Shown here: one piece after another, positions 34,398 through 42,589 of the stretch
How the letters are laid out: each line of letters starts with the position of its first letter
How positions within the stretch are numbered: position 1 is the first letter of the stretch
NCBI GenBank assembly: GCA_902500785.1
Contig: CABVRW010000016.1
Coordinates: forward strand, 1 to 64,000
Reading direction: 5' to 3'
Source: an uncultured Nitrospira sp.
GTDB taxonomy: Bacteria; Nitrospirota; Nitrospiria; Nitrospirales; Nitrospiraceae
DNA length: 64,000 nucleotides
The notes under the pieces: generated by a model
Database searches by the model: none
Told to the model about the DNA's origin: nothing
The model's input: only the letters and a program-made list of their open reading frames with translations
Program-made: the position numbers and the translations under genes

Positions 34398-35933
34398 ATG
34401 ACGTATCGACATCGGCGCAGGAAAGTACTGTCCATGCTAGCAGTGATCACCATGGTTGCTGCCATGTTCTTAGCCGGTGGATTGCAGGCCGGTTATCAGG
34501 CTGAGGCGGCGGGGGTACCCCCGGCGTTCGCTCAAGGGTTTTCAGAGATCGTCAAGGCGGTCACGCCAGCGGTCGTCAATATTGCGGTCACTGGTGGAGG
34601 GGAGAGCCGACGCGAAGGCCGTCGCCAACTTCCTCCGGGTGGTCCATTCGGTGGTCCGCCTTCTGGTCCTGGCGATGAACCCCCCGGCATGGAGCCTCCC
34701 GGCGGTCCTGGTGGACCTCCCGGCCCTCCAGGTGGTGGTCCGCATCGTCCCGAGCAGAGCGCCGGTTCCGGTGTGGTCCTGGATCCGAACGGATATATCG
34801 TGACGAATAACCATGTGGTCGAAGGTGCGACCCAAATCACGGTGACACTGTCGGACCGTCGTGAATTTCCAGCCAAGATCATCGGAACCGATCCCAAGAC
34901 GGATTTGGCCATCATCAAGATTGAAGCCAAAGATCTTACCTCTATGAAGTGGGCGGATTACGACGAGCTGCATGTGGGCGATCTGGTCCTCGCGGTGGGC
35001 AGCCCGTTCGGGCTCAGTTCAACCGTCACCCTCGGTATTATCAGCGCCTTGGGTCGAGGGAACGTGGGGATCGCCGATTATGAAGACTTCATTCAGACCG
35101 ATGCCGCCATCAATCCCGGCAATTCAGGTGGCGCCTTAGTCAATATGGAAGGCAAACTCATCGGCATCAATACGGCGATCTTCTCCCGCACGGGCGGATC
35201 GGAGGGTATCGGCTTCGCCATTCCGAGCAGTATCGCCACGGATATCGTTGAGAGTTTGACGAAGACCGGCAAAGTGGTGCGCGGGTGGATGGGTGTGGCG
35301 ATTCAGGAAATTACCCCGGCGCTGGCGAAATCCTTCAAGTTGCCCGAGCAACGCAAGGGCGTGCTCATCAGCGACGTGAATGAGAATGGGCCCTCTCATA
35401 CCGCAGGAATGCGGCGGGGCGATGTGGTTGTTGCATTCAACGGCAAAGAGGTGCAGAGCGTCAGTCAGCTGCGGAACCTGGTGGCTCGCATGGCGGTCGG
35501 TAAGGACGCCGAGATCAAGATTTTGCGCGAAGGAAAAGAGCAAAGCTTGAAGGTCAAGGTCGCCGAGCGGCCATCGGATGAGGTACTGGCGAAGCGCGAG
35601 CCTGGTCCTGCTACCGCTCCGACTGAGACGGTAAAGCCACCGGACAATGTGCTGGCCGCGTTGCGTGTTCAGCTGCTCGATGCAGCCATGCAGAGCCAGC
35701 TGAATATTCCGGCGAAGACCAGCGGTGTGGTCGTCAGTTCCGTTGAGACCGGCAGTGCCGCTGAGTCGGCGGGCCTGCAGCGTGGCGATGTGATCCAGGA
35801 GATCAACCACGAAGTGGTCAAGAGCCTGGAGGACTTCCAAAAGGCGTCGGCCAAGGTGAAGAAGGACGAAATGGTCGTACTCTTGCTGAGTCGGCAGGGG
35901 AACAATCTGTTCGTAGCCGTCAACCCGAAGTAA
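34398..35933 (+). CDS. DegP/HtrA-type periplasmic serine protease
   Basis: A 511-residue exported protease-chaperone. The signal peptide covers about 1-38. The trypsin-like domain has H139 (TNNHVV), D169 (DPKTDLAII) and S243 (INPGNSGGAL). Two PDZ domains follow (about 300-395 and 415-508). Between the LA-loop region and the protease body lies a Pro/Gly-rich insert (about residues 78-118) made of PPG/GPP units, longer than in E. coli DegP. It should degrade or refold damaged envelope proteins. ATG 34398 has AGAGGAG upstream. A hairpin follows the stop. Confidence 0.93.
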   Translation: MTYRHRRRKVLSMLAVITMVAAMFLAGGLQAGYQAEAAGVPPAFAQGFSEIVKAVTPAVVNIAVTGGGESRREGRRQLPPGGPFGGPPSGPGDEPPGMEPPGGPGGPPGPPGGGPHRPEQSAGSGVVLDPNGYIVTNNHVVEGATQITVTLSDRREFPAKIIGTDPKTDLAIIKIEAKDLTSMKWADYDELHVGDLVLAVGSPFGLSSTVTLGIISALGRGNVGIADYEDFIQTDAAINPGNSGGALVNMEGKLIGINTAIFSRTGGSEGIGFAIPSSIATDIVESLTKTGKVVRGWMGVAIQEITPALAKSFKLPEQRKGVLISDVNENGPSHTAGMRRGDVVVAFNGKEVQSVSQLRNLVARMAVGKDAEIKILREGKEQSLKVKVAERPSDEVLAKREPGPATAPTETVKPPDNVLAALRVQLLDAAMQSQLNIPAKTSGVVVSSVETGSAAESAGLQRGDVIQEINHEVVKSLEDFQKASAKVKKDEMVVLLLSRQGNNLFVAVNPK

Positions 35934-35960
35934 GGCATTGGTGGGATGTGATCCGTTGAG

Positions 35961-35996
35961 TGAGTGACCAGGGGATTCTCCCCTGGGCTCATTTTC
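35961..35996 (+). terminator. Terminator-like hairpin after htrA
   Basis: TGAG-tga-CCAGGGGA pairs with TCCCCTGG-g-CTCA around a TTC loop (35961-35991) and is followed by TTTT. The T-run is short, so termination may be partial and allow read-through into tatC. Confidence 0.6.
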
Positions 35997-36023
35997 CGGA
36001 TCACTACCTCATCAGTTTTGTGA

Positions 36024-36974
36024 ATGCGCATGGCTGACGGGTTCAAGTTTCAAGAGTGGCTGCAAGATACGGTCTTCGAGCCACTTGAAGATAAAAAAAT
36101 GCCGGTCATGGAGCACCTGGTGGAGCTCCAAGTCCGGCTGACCCGTGCGGTCATCGTGACGGCGATTATTTTTGTCGGCACGTTTTTTTACGCCGACACA
36201 TTGGTGAAGTGGATTCGAGTCCCGCTCCAGAACATGTTCGTGCCGGGATCCCTGGCGTGGATTCCAACGGATCTTCCCACCGTGCCGTTCGTGTTTCTCG
36301 CTCCGGCCGAGGCGCTGTGGCAAAACGTCAAAGTGGCGGGCCTCTTTGCTCTGGTGTTGGGGACGCCGTATATTCTGGCGGAGTTCTGGCATTTTGTAGT
36401 GCCGGGATTGCATGCCCAGGAGCGGAAATTCGTCGGTCCATTTGTGATTTTAAGTACCCTGGCCTTCTATCTTGGGTTGTTGTTCTCATTTTTCTTTGTC
36501 CTTCCCTTTGCCTTGAATTTTTTGATTTCGTACGGGGTGAATGCGGGGTTCATTCCACAACTGTCTATTGCGCAATACGTCGGCTTCGCCCTGTGGTTCC
36601 TGCTGGTCTTTGGCCTCATCTTTGAAGTGCCGTTGGTGATTACCCTTCTGGCTAAACTCGGCTGGGTGGACGCCCCGCTGTTGAAGCGTTATCGCAAGTG
36701 GGCCTTCCTCGCGGCGTTTATCTTTGCCGCGATTCTGACGCCGACGCCAGACCCCTTCAATCAGTGTCTGATGGCTCTGCCGATGTATATTTTCTACGAA
36801 GTCGGCATCGTGAGCGCAGGAATTTTCAACAAGAAGAAGGCTGCCGATTCAGAGGAGACACTTGTTCCGGCGGTTGCCGGGGCGGGGCCTGGTATGGGGA
36901 AGACGGGTCCGTCCGTCTCGCCCGGTGGCGGCGATGGAGATTATGTCGGTGTGCCGACTGGCCGTCGAGGGTAA
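36024..36974 (+). CDS. tatC: Sec-independent translocase subunit TatC
   Basis: A 316-residue inner-membrane protein with six transmembrane segments and the TatC hallmark blocks MEHLVELQVRLTRAVI near residue 30, then PYILAEFWHFVVPGLHAQERK, and FIFAAILTPTPDPFNQCLMALP. It forms the receptor for twin-arginine signal peptides. The C-terminal tail beyond about 265 is a long, Gly/Pro-rich cytosolic extension (family length is usually about 250). tatA and tatB are not in the window. The ATG at 36030 is an equally good start. Confidence 0.94.
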   Translation: MRMADGFKFQEWLQDTVFEPLEDKKMPVMEHLVELQVRLTRAVIVTAIIFVGTFFYADTLVKWIRVPLQNMFVPGSLAWIPTDLPTVPFVFLAPAEALWQNVKVAGLFALVLGTPYILAEFWHFVVPGLHAQERKFVGPFVILSTLAFYLGLLFSFFFVLPFALNFLISYGVNAGFIPQLSIAQYVGFALWFLLVFGLIFEVPLVITLLAKLGWVDAPLLKRYRKWAFLAAFIFAAILTPTPDPFNQCLMALPMYIFYEVGIVSAGIFNKKKAADSEETLVPAVAGAGPGMGKTGPSVSPGGGDGDYVGVPTGRRG

Positions 36975-37054
36975 TGCAGGGCAGGATTCAGCAACACGAC
37001 GAAAGCGGACTTTCGTCCCACGCAGCATGATGCACGCTTTATGAGGAGTCTAGG

Positions 37055-38011
37055 ATGCCACGCGAGTTAAACGTCATTTCACAGCCCGGTTCCAGCAGCG
37101 GCGGAGATGCCTGTACCTATATGTGGGCCTGCGCCATTTGCGACGAGAATGAAACCTGCCAGAAAGACAAAGAAGGCCACAGCCGGTGGCTCGTCGCCAA
37201 ACGCATGGAACGAATCGAATATAAGGTCCTGGTCATGAGCAACAAGGGGGGAGTGGGGAAGAGCACGTGCACCACGAACCTCGCCGTCAGCCTTGCGCTG
37301 AAGGGGTGGCATGTCGGGATTTGCGACATGGATATTCATGGACCCAATATTCCGAAGATGGTCGGGGCGGAAGGTCAGAAACTGAAAATCAGCACATCGG
37401 GAGGGATCATTCCGTTTCAGGCCTACAACATGAAGATCGCGTCGATGTCGTTCCTGTTGCAGAATTCCGATGATCCGATCATCTGGCGCGACGCCTATAA
37501 ATACGAGTTCATCAATCAACTGCTCGGAGGGGTGGAATGGCAGGATCTGAATTTCCTGTTGATCGATCTTCCTCCCGGCACCGGAAACGAGTCGGTGACC
37601 ACTATTGATCTCTTGGGCGGTGTCAGCGGAGCCGTGATTATCACGACCCCGCAAGAGGTCGCGTTGCTCGATTCCCGCAAGTCCGTTACTTTCTGCAAGG
37701 ACAGTGAAGTGCCGATCATCGGTATCGTCGAGAACATGAGCGGACTTGAGTGCCCCCACTGCCACAAGGAAGTGAATGTGTTCCGCAAGGGCGGCGGCGA
37801 AGCATCGGCCAAGGATATGGGCGTTCCGTTCTTGGGCCGCATTCCGCTGGATCCCGATGTTGTGACACAGAGTGATGCGGGCGAGCCCTTTGCGCTCTTT
37901 AATTCCGACTCGGCGACCGCGCAGGCCTATCATGATATCGCCAACCAAGTCGAAACGTTCTGCAAGAAGAGCGGATCGCTGGTCAAGCTGGCGCCACGTC
38001 AGCAACATTGA
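37055..38011 (+). CDS. Mrp/NBP35-family ATPase, Fe-S cluster carrier
   Basis: A 318-residue cytosolic P-loop protein. The deviant Walker A SNKGGVGKST is at 62-71, followed by DMDIHGPNIPK and DLPPGTG. The bridging CxxC is C233-P-H-C236, the site of the shared cluster. The N-terminus carries a four-Cys set, C20, C26, C29 and C35 (C-x5-C-x2-C-x5-C). This resembles the N-terminal 4Fe-4S motif of eukaryotic NBP35 (C-x13-C-x2-C-x5-C), which most bacterial Mrp proteins lack. It should deliver Fe-S clusters, perhaps to molybdoenzymes, given the moeA and mobB genes next door. Confidence 0.9.
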   Translation: MPRELNVISQPGSSSGGDACTYMWACAICDENETCQKDKEGHSRWLVAKRMERIEYKVLVMSNKGGVGKSTCTTNLAVSLALKGWHVGICDMDIHGPNIPKMVGAEGQKLKISTSGGIIPFQAYNMKIASMSFLLQNSDDPIIWRDAYKYEFINQLLGGVEWQDLNFLLIDLPPGTGNESVTTIDLLGGVSGAVIITTPQEVALLDSRKSVTFCKDSEVPIIGIVENMSGLECPHCHKEVNVFRKGGGEASAKDMGVPFLGRIPLDPDVVTQSDAGEPFALFNSDSATAQAYHDIANQVETFCKKSGSLVKLAPRQQH

Positions 38012-38025
38012 TGGGACGGTAACCT

Positions 38026-39324
38026 GTGAAAGCTCCCGATGCGATAACCGGATTGACTCCGCTTCACGAGGCTCAGCGTATCGTGCTGGAAGCCGCTGTC
38101 CCGCTAGGGCTGGAAAAGATCTCGATTCTGGATACCCTGGGCCGCGTGCTCGGCGAAGATATCATCGCCGAACGCCATAATCCGCCGTGGGATAATTCCG
38201 CGATGGACGGTTTTGCGGTACGCGCAGAGGATATCAAGCAGGAACATGCGATTTCCAAGTCCGTCACGCTGGCCGTTATCGAAGATGTGCCCGCCGGGAA
38301 GATGCCGACCAAGTCTGTCGGGAAGGGGCAAGCCATTCGGATCATGACCGGTGCGCCGATCCCCGATGGGGCGGATGTCGTAATCAAGGTCGAAGACACA
38401 GAGCATACGCCCGATTCGGTGCGCGTGTTCAAGCCAGAACCTCGCGGGTCGAATATCCGGCCGCAGGGTGAGGATGTGAAAAAAGGCGAGTGCATCATTG
38501 CCAACGGTACCCACCTTCGTTCCGGCGAAGCGGGAATGCTGGCCATTCTGGCCAAGTCCTTCGTATTGGTGTATCAGCGTCCACGGGTCGCGATTTTGTC
38601 CACCGGCGATGAGCTGGCCGATCTCGACGAGCGGTTCAGCGAAGAAAAAATCATCAATTCGAACAGCTACGGCATTGCCGCTGCGGTACAAGAGGCCGGC
38701 GGAGTGCCGATCTTGTTGGGGATTGCGCGGGATACGCCCGCCGCGTTGAAAGAGAAAATTTCACATGGATTGAATGCCGACATTCTCGTGCTGTCCGGCG
38801 GCGTATCGATGGGGGACTACGACTTTACGAAGGCCGTGTTTCGGGATCTGGGTGCCGAGATGAATTTCTGGAAGCTGGCTATTCGGCCCGGTCAACCGCT
38901 GGCCTTCGGAAAGATTCAGGGGAAACTGGCGTTCGGGCTGCCTGGAAATCCCGTCTCATCGATGGTGACCTTCGAGCAATTGGTCAGGCCTGCCATGCTG
39001 AAGCTTGCCGGCGCGCGTGCGTATGGGCGCCCGCTGCTTGAGGCGGTGTTTCAGGAGACGTTTTCCAAGCGGACCGATCGTCGGCATTTCCTTCGCGGCG
39101 TCTTGTGGCGGGAGGACGGGGTGTTCAAAGTCAGGACGACCGGCGATCAGGGCTCCGGGATTCTGACCTCCATGGTGAAAGCCAATTGCCTGATCGATAT
39201 TCCCGTTGAGGTGGAGCGTATCAAGCCAGGCGATTTGGTGACCGTGCAACTTCTCAGCGGGTCGGTCTGGATGGAGCAGGTGGCTCCGGTCTCGTCGACA
39301 GATCATCGTTCGTCCTGCTGTTGA
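38026..39324 (+). CDS. moeA: Molybdopterin molybdenumtransferase MoeA
   Basis: A 432-residue enzyme that inserts molybdate into adenylated molybdopterin. Visible family blocks are PPWDNSAMDGFAVRAEDI, GAPIPDGADVVIKVEDT, RPQGEDVKKGE, the MPT-binding VLSGGVSMGDYDF and GLPGNPVSSMVTFEQLV. The start is GTG. The gene ends 20 bp before mobB and lies 14 bp after the Mrp-like gene, making a molybdenum-cofactor operon. Confidence 0.96.
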   Translation: MKAPDAITGLTPLHEAQRIVLEAAVPLGLEKISILDTLGRVLGEDIIAERHNPPWDNSAMDGFAVRAEDIKQEHAISKSVTLAVIEDVPAGKMPTKSVGKGQAIRIMTGAPIPDGADVVIKVEDTEHTPDSVRVFKPEPRGSNIRPQGEDVKKGECIIANGTHLRSGEAGMLAILAKSFVLVYQRPRVAILSTGDELADLDERFSEEKIINSNSYGIAAAVQEAGGVPILLGIARDTPAALKEKISHGLNADILVLSGGVSMGDYDFTKAVFRDLGAEMNFWKLAIRPGQPLAFGKIQGKLAFGLPGNPVSSMVTFEQLVRPAMLKLAGARAYGRPLLEAVFQETFSKRTDRRHFLRGVLWREDGVFKVRTTGDQGSGILTSMVKANCLIDIPVEVERIKPGDLVTVQLLSGSVWMEQVAPVSSTDHRSSCC

Positions 39325-39344
39325 GTTGCGAAAGGACTGTGTTC

Positions 39345-39854
39345 ATGTCCGTGCCCATTTTGTCTTTTGTCGGACGATCCAATAGCGGGAAGACCACGCT
39401 GATCGAACGTGTGATTCCTGAGCTGGTTCGGGCGGGGTATAAGGTGGCGACCGTGAAACATGCCGGTCATGGATTCGACTTGGATACGGAAGGAAAGGAC
39501 AGTTGGCGCCACAAGCAAGCCGGGGCAAGCAGTGTCGTGATCATCTCGAAGAGCAGCCTGGCGATGTTCGCCGATGTCTCGGATCACATGAATGTCGAGG
39601 ATGTCCGCGAACGGTATCTTGACGCGTCCTATGACTTGATCCTGGCCGAAGGCTGGCGGAGCGAAGGGTATCAAAAAATCGTCGTGGTTCGGGATCAGAT
39701 CGGCGAGGTTCCGGTCTCGCAGGACGGCTTGCTGGCCGTCGTGTCCAACAAGCCGGTCGAAACATCCGTGCCGCTGCTTGACCCCGATGATGTGGTTGCC
39801 GTGGCGGCGTTGATCATGCGGCACTTCCCCAAGCCCCAGCGGGACGATGCGTAA
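39345..39854 (+). CDS. mobB: Molybdopterin-guanine dinucleotide adapter protein MobB
   Basis: A 169-residue GTP-binding protein. The Walker A is VGRSNSGKTTL, near residue 10, and the MobB blocks KHAGHGFDLDTEGKDSWRH and DLILAEGWR are present. MobB assists attachment of GMP to molybdopterin with MobA; mobA is not in the window. The ATG at 39345 follows GAAAGGAC at good spacing; an ORF start at 39321 overlaps moeA. Its stop overlaps the start of the next cytochrome gene by 8 bp. Confidence 0.93.
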   Translation: MSVPILSFVGRSNSGKTTLIERVIPELVRAGYKVATVKHAGHGFDLDTEGKDSWRHKQAGASSVVIISKSSLAMFADVSDHMNVEDVRERYLDASYDLILAEGWRSEGYQKIVVVRDQIGEVPVSQDGLLAVVSNKPVETSVPLLDPDDVVAVAALIMRHFPKPQRDDA

Positions 39855-40551
39855 GTCCTCCGTCATTGTGCTCGGAGCGATCGTGGCCGGCGCAGTGGCT
39901 TTAGGGGGAGTTGCGGTTCCTCTCACCAACCATCCGAAGTTTTGTGCCAGCTGTCACACCATCAAGCCCGCCTATGAGCGCTGGCTGCAATCGTCCCATA
40001 AAGAGGTGGAGTGCGTGGCGTGCCATGTCAGGCCCGGCGTCGCCGGCTGGTTGCACGACAAGGCCTGGCATGGAACCAGGGATGTGGCGATCTACCTCTT
40101 CGGCAAGCCGACCGAGCCTCATAATTTACAAGCGCATGTTGATTCCGGCGTGTGTCTGGGTTGCCATCGTCACATCCTGCGCGTATCCGAGGTCGCGACG
40201 CGGGACCTGCCCCCACCAGTGAGAGATGTGGGATTGATCATGAGCCATCGCAAGCATATGGAGGCCTTTGGCCAACGCGGGCAAGGCGAGGGCTGTACGA
40301 CCTGTCACGCGGCCGTCGTTCATGAACAGCCGATCAAGGGCTATCCCATTGTGATTCCGCGCGGACACGTCTCGGCCGATAGCCAACCTTGGAAGCCCGA
40401 CCACCCGGAAGGGTCCGTCCTGCACAAACGGGCGCAGGCGGATTGCTTTCGTTGCCACGATAATAAGACCGAGTACGACGGTAGAGTCCTGAGCCGGAAG
40501 TGTGAGACGTGCCATCTGCCTGAGAAACTCACAGAGTTCTTATCGTTTTAA
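39847..40551 (+). CDS. Six-haem NapC/NirT-like cytochrome c
   Basis: A 234-residue protein with an N-terminal membrane anchor (about 5-27) and periplasmic haem domain. Six CxxCH motifs are present: CASCH, CVACH, CLGCH, CTTCH, CFRCH and CETCH. The first blocks (KFCASCHTIKPAYERWLQSSHKEVECVACH) match the NapC/NirT quinol-dehydrogenase family, which usually has four or five haems. It should pass electrons from quinol to a periplasmic reductase. Overlap with mobB suggests the partner is a molybdoenzyme, but none is in the window. Confidence 0.85.
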   Translation: MRKSSVIVLGAIVAGAVALGGVAVPLTNHPKFCASCHTIKPAYERWLQSSHKEVECVACHVRPGVAGWLHDKAWHGTRDVAIYLFGKPTEPHNLQAHVDSGVCLGCHRHILRVSEVATRDLPPPVRDVGLIMSHRKHMEAFGQRGQGEGCTTCHAAVVHEQPIKGYPIVIPRGHVSADSQPWKPDHPEGSVLHKRAQADCFRCHDNKTEYDGRVLSRKCETCHLPEKLTEFLSF

Positions 40552-40571
40552 TCCACGGGAACACCTGCTCC

Positions 40572-41300
40572 ATGTCATCTGCGGTCGTCGAAGTGCGCAA
40601 CCTGGCCAAACGCTTCGGCGGGTTCACGGCAGTGGACGGTGTCTCCTTCGACATCGGTCGTGGTGAGATCCTTGGCCTGTTAGGGCCGAACGGGGCGGGT
40701 AAAACGACGACGTTTCAGATGATGTTGGGATTGGTCACGCCTACCTCCGGTACAATCCGGATGTTTGGGCTCGACCTGCAGCAGCATCGGGAGGCGATTC
40801 TCCAGCAGGTGAATTTTTCCTCCACCTACATTTCGTTGCCCTATTCCCTGACGGTGGAGGAGAATCTCAGCGTCGTCGCTCGCCTGTATGGGATGTCCGA
40901 TATCGCCGGACGAATCGACGACATGGTGAAGAAGCTGGAGATGGGAGAGTGGCGGCACAAGCTGACGCGCAAACTCTCGTCGGGGCAAATGACGAGGCTG
41001 ACATTGGCAAAGGCACTGCTCACCAATCCCAAGGTGCTGCTGCTCGATGAACCGACGGCAAGTCTGGACCCGGATATCGCGCACAAAATCCGCGCGATTC
41101 TCCTTGAGGAACGGCAGGCTACCGGACTCAGCATTCTCTACACGTCGCACAACATGCGGGAGATGGAAGAAATGTCCGATCGCATTATCTTCCTGCAGCG
41201 CGGCAAAATTGTCGCAGAGGGAACGGCCAAGGAAATCGTGGCTCGATTCGGGCAGGCTGATCTGGAAGAGGTGTTTCTCAAATTAGCCCGTGAGCAGTAG
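40572..41300 (+). CDS. ABC transporter ATP-binding protein
   Basis: A 242-residue ABC ATPase with Walker A GPNGAGKTT (about residues 39-47), the signature KLSSGQMTRLTLAKAL and Walker B VLLLDEPTASLDPD, then the H-loop YTSHNM. The type matches ATPases of ABC-2 exporters (NodI/CcmA class). It is paired with the ABC-2 permease at 41763-42554, with a small membrane protein between. It lies 20 bp after the cytochrome gene, so it may belong to the same transcript. Confidence 0.92.
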   Translation: MSSAVVEVRNLAKRFGGFTAVDGVSFDIGRGEILGLLGPNGAGKTTTFQMMLGLVTPTSGTIRMFGLDLQQHREAILQQVNFSSTYISLPYSLTVEENLSVVARLYGMSDIAGRIDDMVKKLEMGEWRHKLTRKLSSGQMTRLTLAKALLTNPKVLLLDEPTASLDPDIAHKIRAILLEERQATGLSILYTSHNMREMEEMSDRIIFLQRGKIVAEGTAKEIVARFGQADLEEVFLKLAREQ

Positions 41301-41345
41301 TCACAGATCGGGGTGTTTCGATGTGGAAAGGGAGTACGGACAGTC

Positions 41346-41756
41346 ATGGTTGACGCAGGATTGTCGTTCGGAGCCGGCCTACTTATCGGCGGGCTGAGCC
41401 TCATGTTGGTCTGGGGATTGTTGTGGCTCGTCATCGGTGGTATCGGGTTGGTCCGGCAGACTTGTGGATGGGCGATATTCATGAGCAGTGTCAGTAGCAC
41501 GACCATTGCTGGTCTGTCGATGGCGGGCCTGTTCTGGGTCGTCGACGCTACGAGGCTGAGCAGCATCGCATTGCATCTCGGCCTCGCTGGAGTTCCCCTT
41601 GCTCTGCTCGCGGCCGGGTTCGGTCGCCTGGAGGACGGACGTCGGATCGGTCCGGCCTTCGTCGAGGGCAGCCGTCTGATGGGGCATCAACTGCTTGGGG
41701 TACACGAAGATGGGTGCGGGCATTGTCACGAGAAGCCCTGTGAGGAGAAGCTGTAG
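41346..41756 (+). CDS. Small membrane protein with Cys/His-rich tail
   Basis: A 136-residue protein with four hydrophobic segments (GLLIGGLSLMLVWGLLWLVIGG and three more). The polar tail ends GCGHCHEKPCEEKL, rich in Cys and His and able to bind metal. No family was recognised. The ATG at 41346 has an AGGGAG site upstream. It is sandwiched between an ABC ATPase gene and an ABC-2 permease gene with 6 bp to the latter, so an accessory role in that transporter is likely. Confidence 0.65.
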   Translation: MVDAGLSFGAGLLIGGLSLMLVWGLLWLVIGGIGLVRQTCGWAIFMSSVSSTTIAGLSMAGLFWVVDATRLSSIALHLGLAGVPLALLAAGFGRLEDGRRIGPAFVEGSRLMGHQLLGVHEDGCGHCHEKPCEEKL

Positions 41757-41762
41757 CCGGCG

Positions 41763-42554
41763 ATGGCCTATCATCGTATCGCAGCCCTGGTCATTCGCCA
41801 CTTGTATCTCTACCGTCGCAGCCTGCCGCGGCTCATGGAGATTATCTACTGGCCGTTTCTGGACCTGGTCGTCTGGGGGTTCATCACCGTCTATCTGGCG
41901 ACCTTCCAAGGGGAGATGCCAGCGGTGGTCACGTTCTTGCTGGGAGCGTTGATTCTCTGGGACGTGTTATTTCGATCGCAACAGGGCATCACGATTTCGT
42001 TTCTCGAAGAAATTTGGGCGCGCAATCTGATGAACTTGTTCGCCAGTCCCCTCACGCCGAGTGAATTTCTGGCGGCCACCATGGTGATGAGTCTGTTCAA
42101 GGTGATCGCGGTCTCAATCGTGATGTCGGTCTGCGCCTGGCTGTTTTATGGGTACAACGTCTTTATTATCGGACTGTGGCTCATTCCGTTCATTATGAAT
42201 CTCGTGCTGACCGGCTGGATCATCGGCGTGTTCACGACGTCGCTGATCATGCGGTTTGGGCAGGAGGCGGAAGTGTTGGCGTGGAGCATGGTCTTTTTGT
42301 TTCAGCCGATCTCCTGCGTGTTTTATCCCATGGAGGTCCTGCCGTCCTGGTTGAGAGCGGTGGCCTGGATCAATCCGGCCGCGCATGTGTTTGAGGGCAT
42401 GCGTGGCCTTCTGGCCACGCATGCGCCTCCCCTGACCAGTTTGAGCTTGGCCAGCGGATTGAATCTTGTGTGCCTTGGGGCGGTCATCTTCTGGTTTCAT
42501 CGCACCTTCAATGTGTGCAAGGATCGGGGATCGTTGGTACGAGTCGGGGAGTAG
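41763..42554 (+). CDS. ABC-2 type transporter permease
   Basis: A 263-residue integral membrane protein with six hydrophobic helices (LVVWGFITVYLATF, VVTFLLGALILWDVLF, MSLFKVIAVSIVMSVCAWLFYG and others). The conserved ABC-2 motif FQPISCVFYPMEVLPSWLRAVAWINPAAHVFEGMR is clear but quoted only in part here: FYPMEVLPSW and NPAAHVFEGMR. It forms the export pore with the ATPase at 40572-41300. NodJ and DrrB are distant relatives. The substrate is not predictable. Confidence 0.9.
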   Translation: MAYHRIAALVIRHLYLYRRSLPRLMEIIYWPFLDLVVWGFITVYLATFQGEMPAVVTFLLGALILWDVLFRSQQGITISFLEEIWARNLMNLFASPLTPSEFLAATMVMSLFKVIAVSIVMSVCAWLFYGYNVFIIGLWLIPFIMNLVLTGWIIGVFTTSLIMRFGQEAEVLAWSMVFLFQPISCVFYPMEVLPSWLRAVAWINPAAHVFEGMRGLLATHAPPLTSLSLASGLNLVCLGAVIFWFHRTFNVCKDRGSLVRVGE

Positions 42555-42589
42555 GCGAAATATTGTGTGCGGCAGGTGGGAGTCGTGAG

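Noticed and set aside
34626-34758. Repetitive GGTGGTCC-type DNA looking like a short tandem array or CRISPR
   Set aside because: It is in frame inside htrA and encodes Pro/Gly units of varying length. There are no uniform repeats and spacers.
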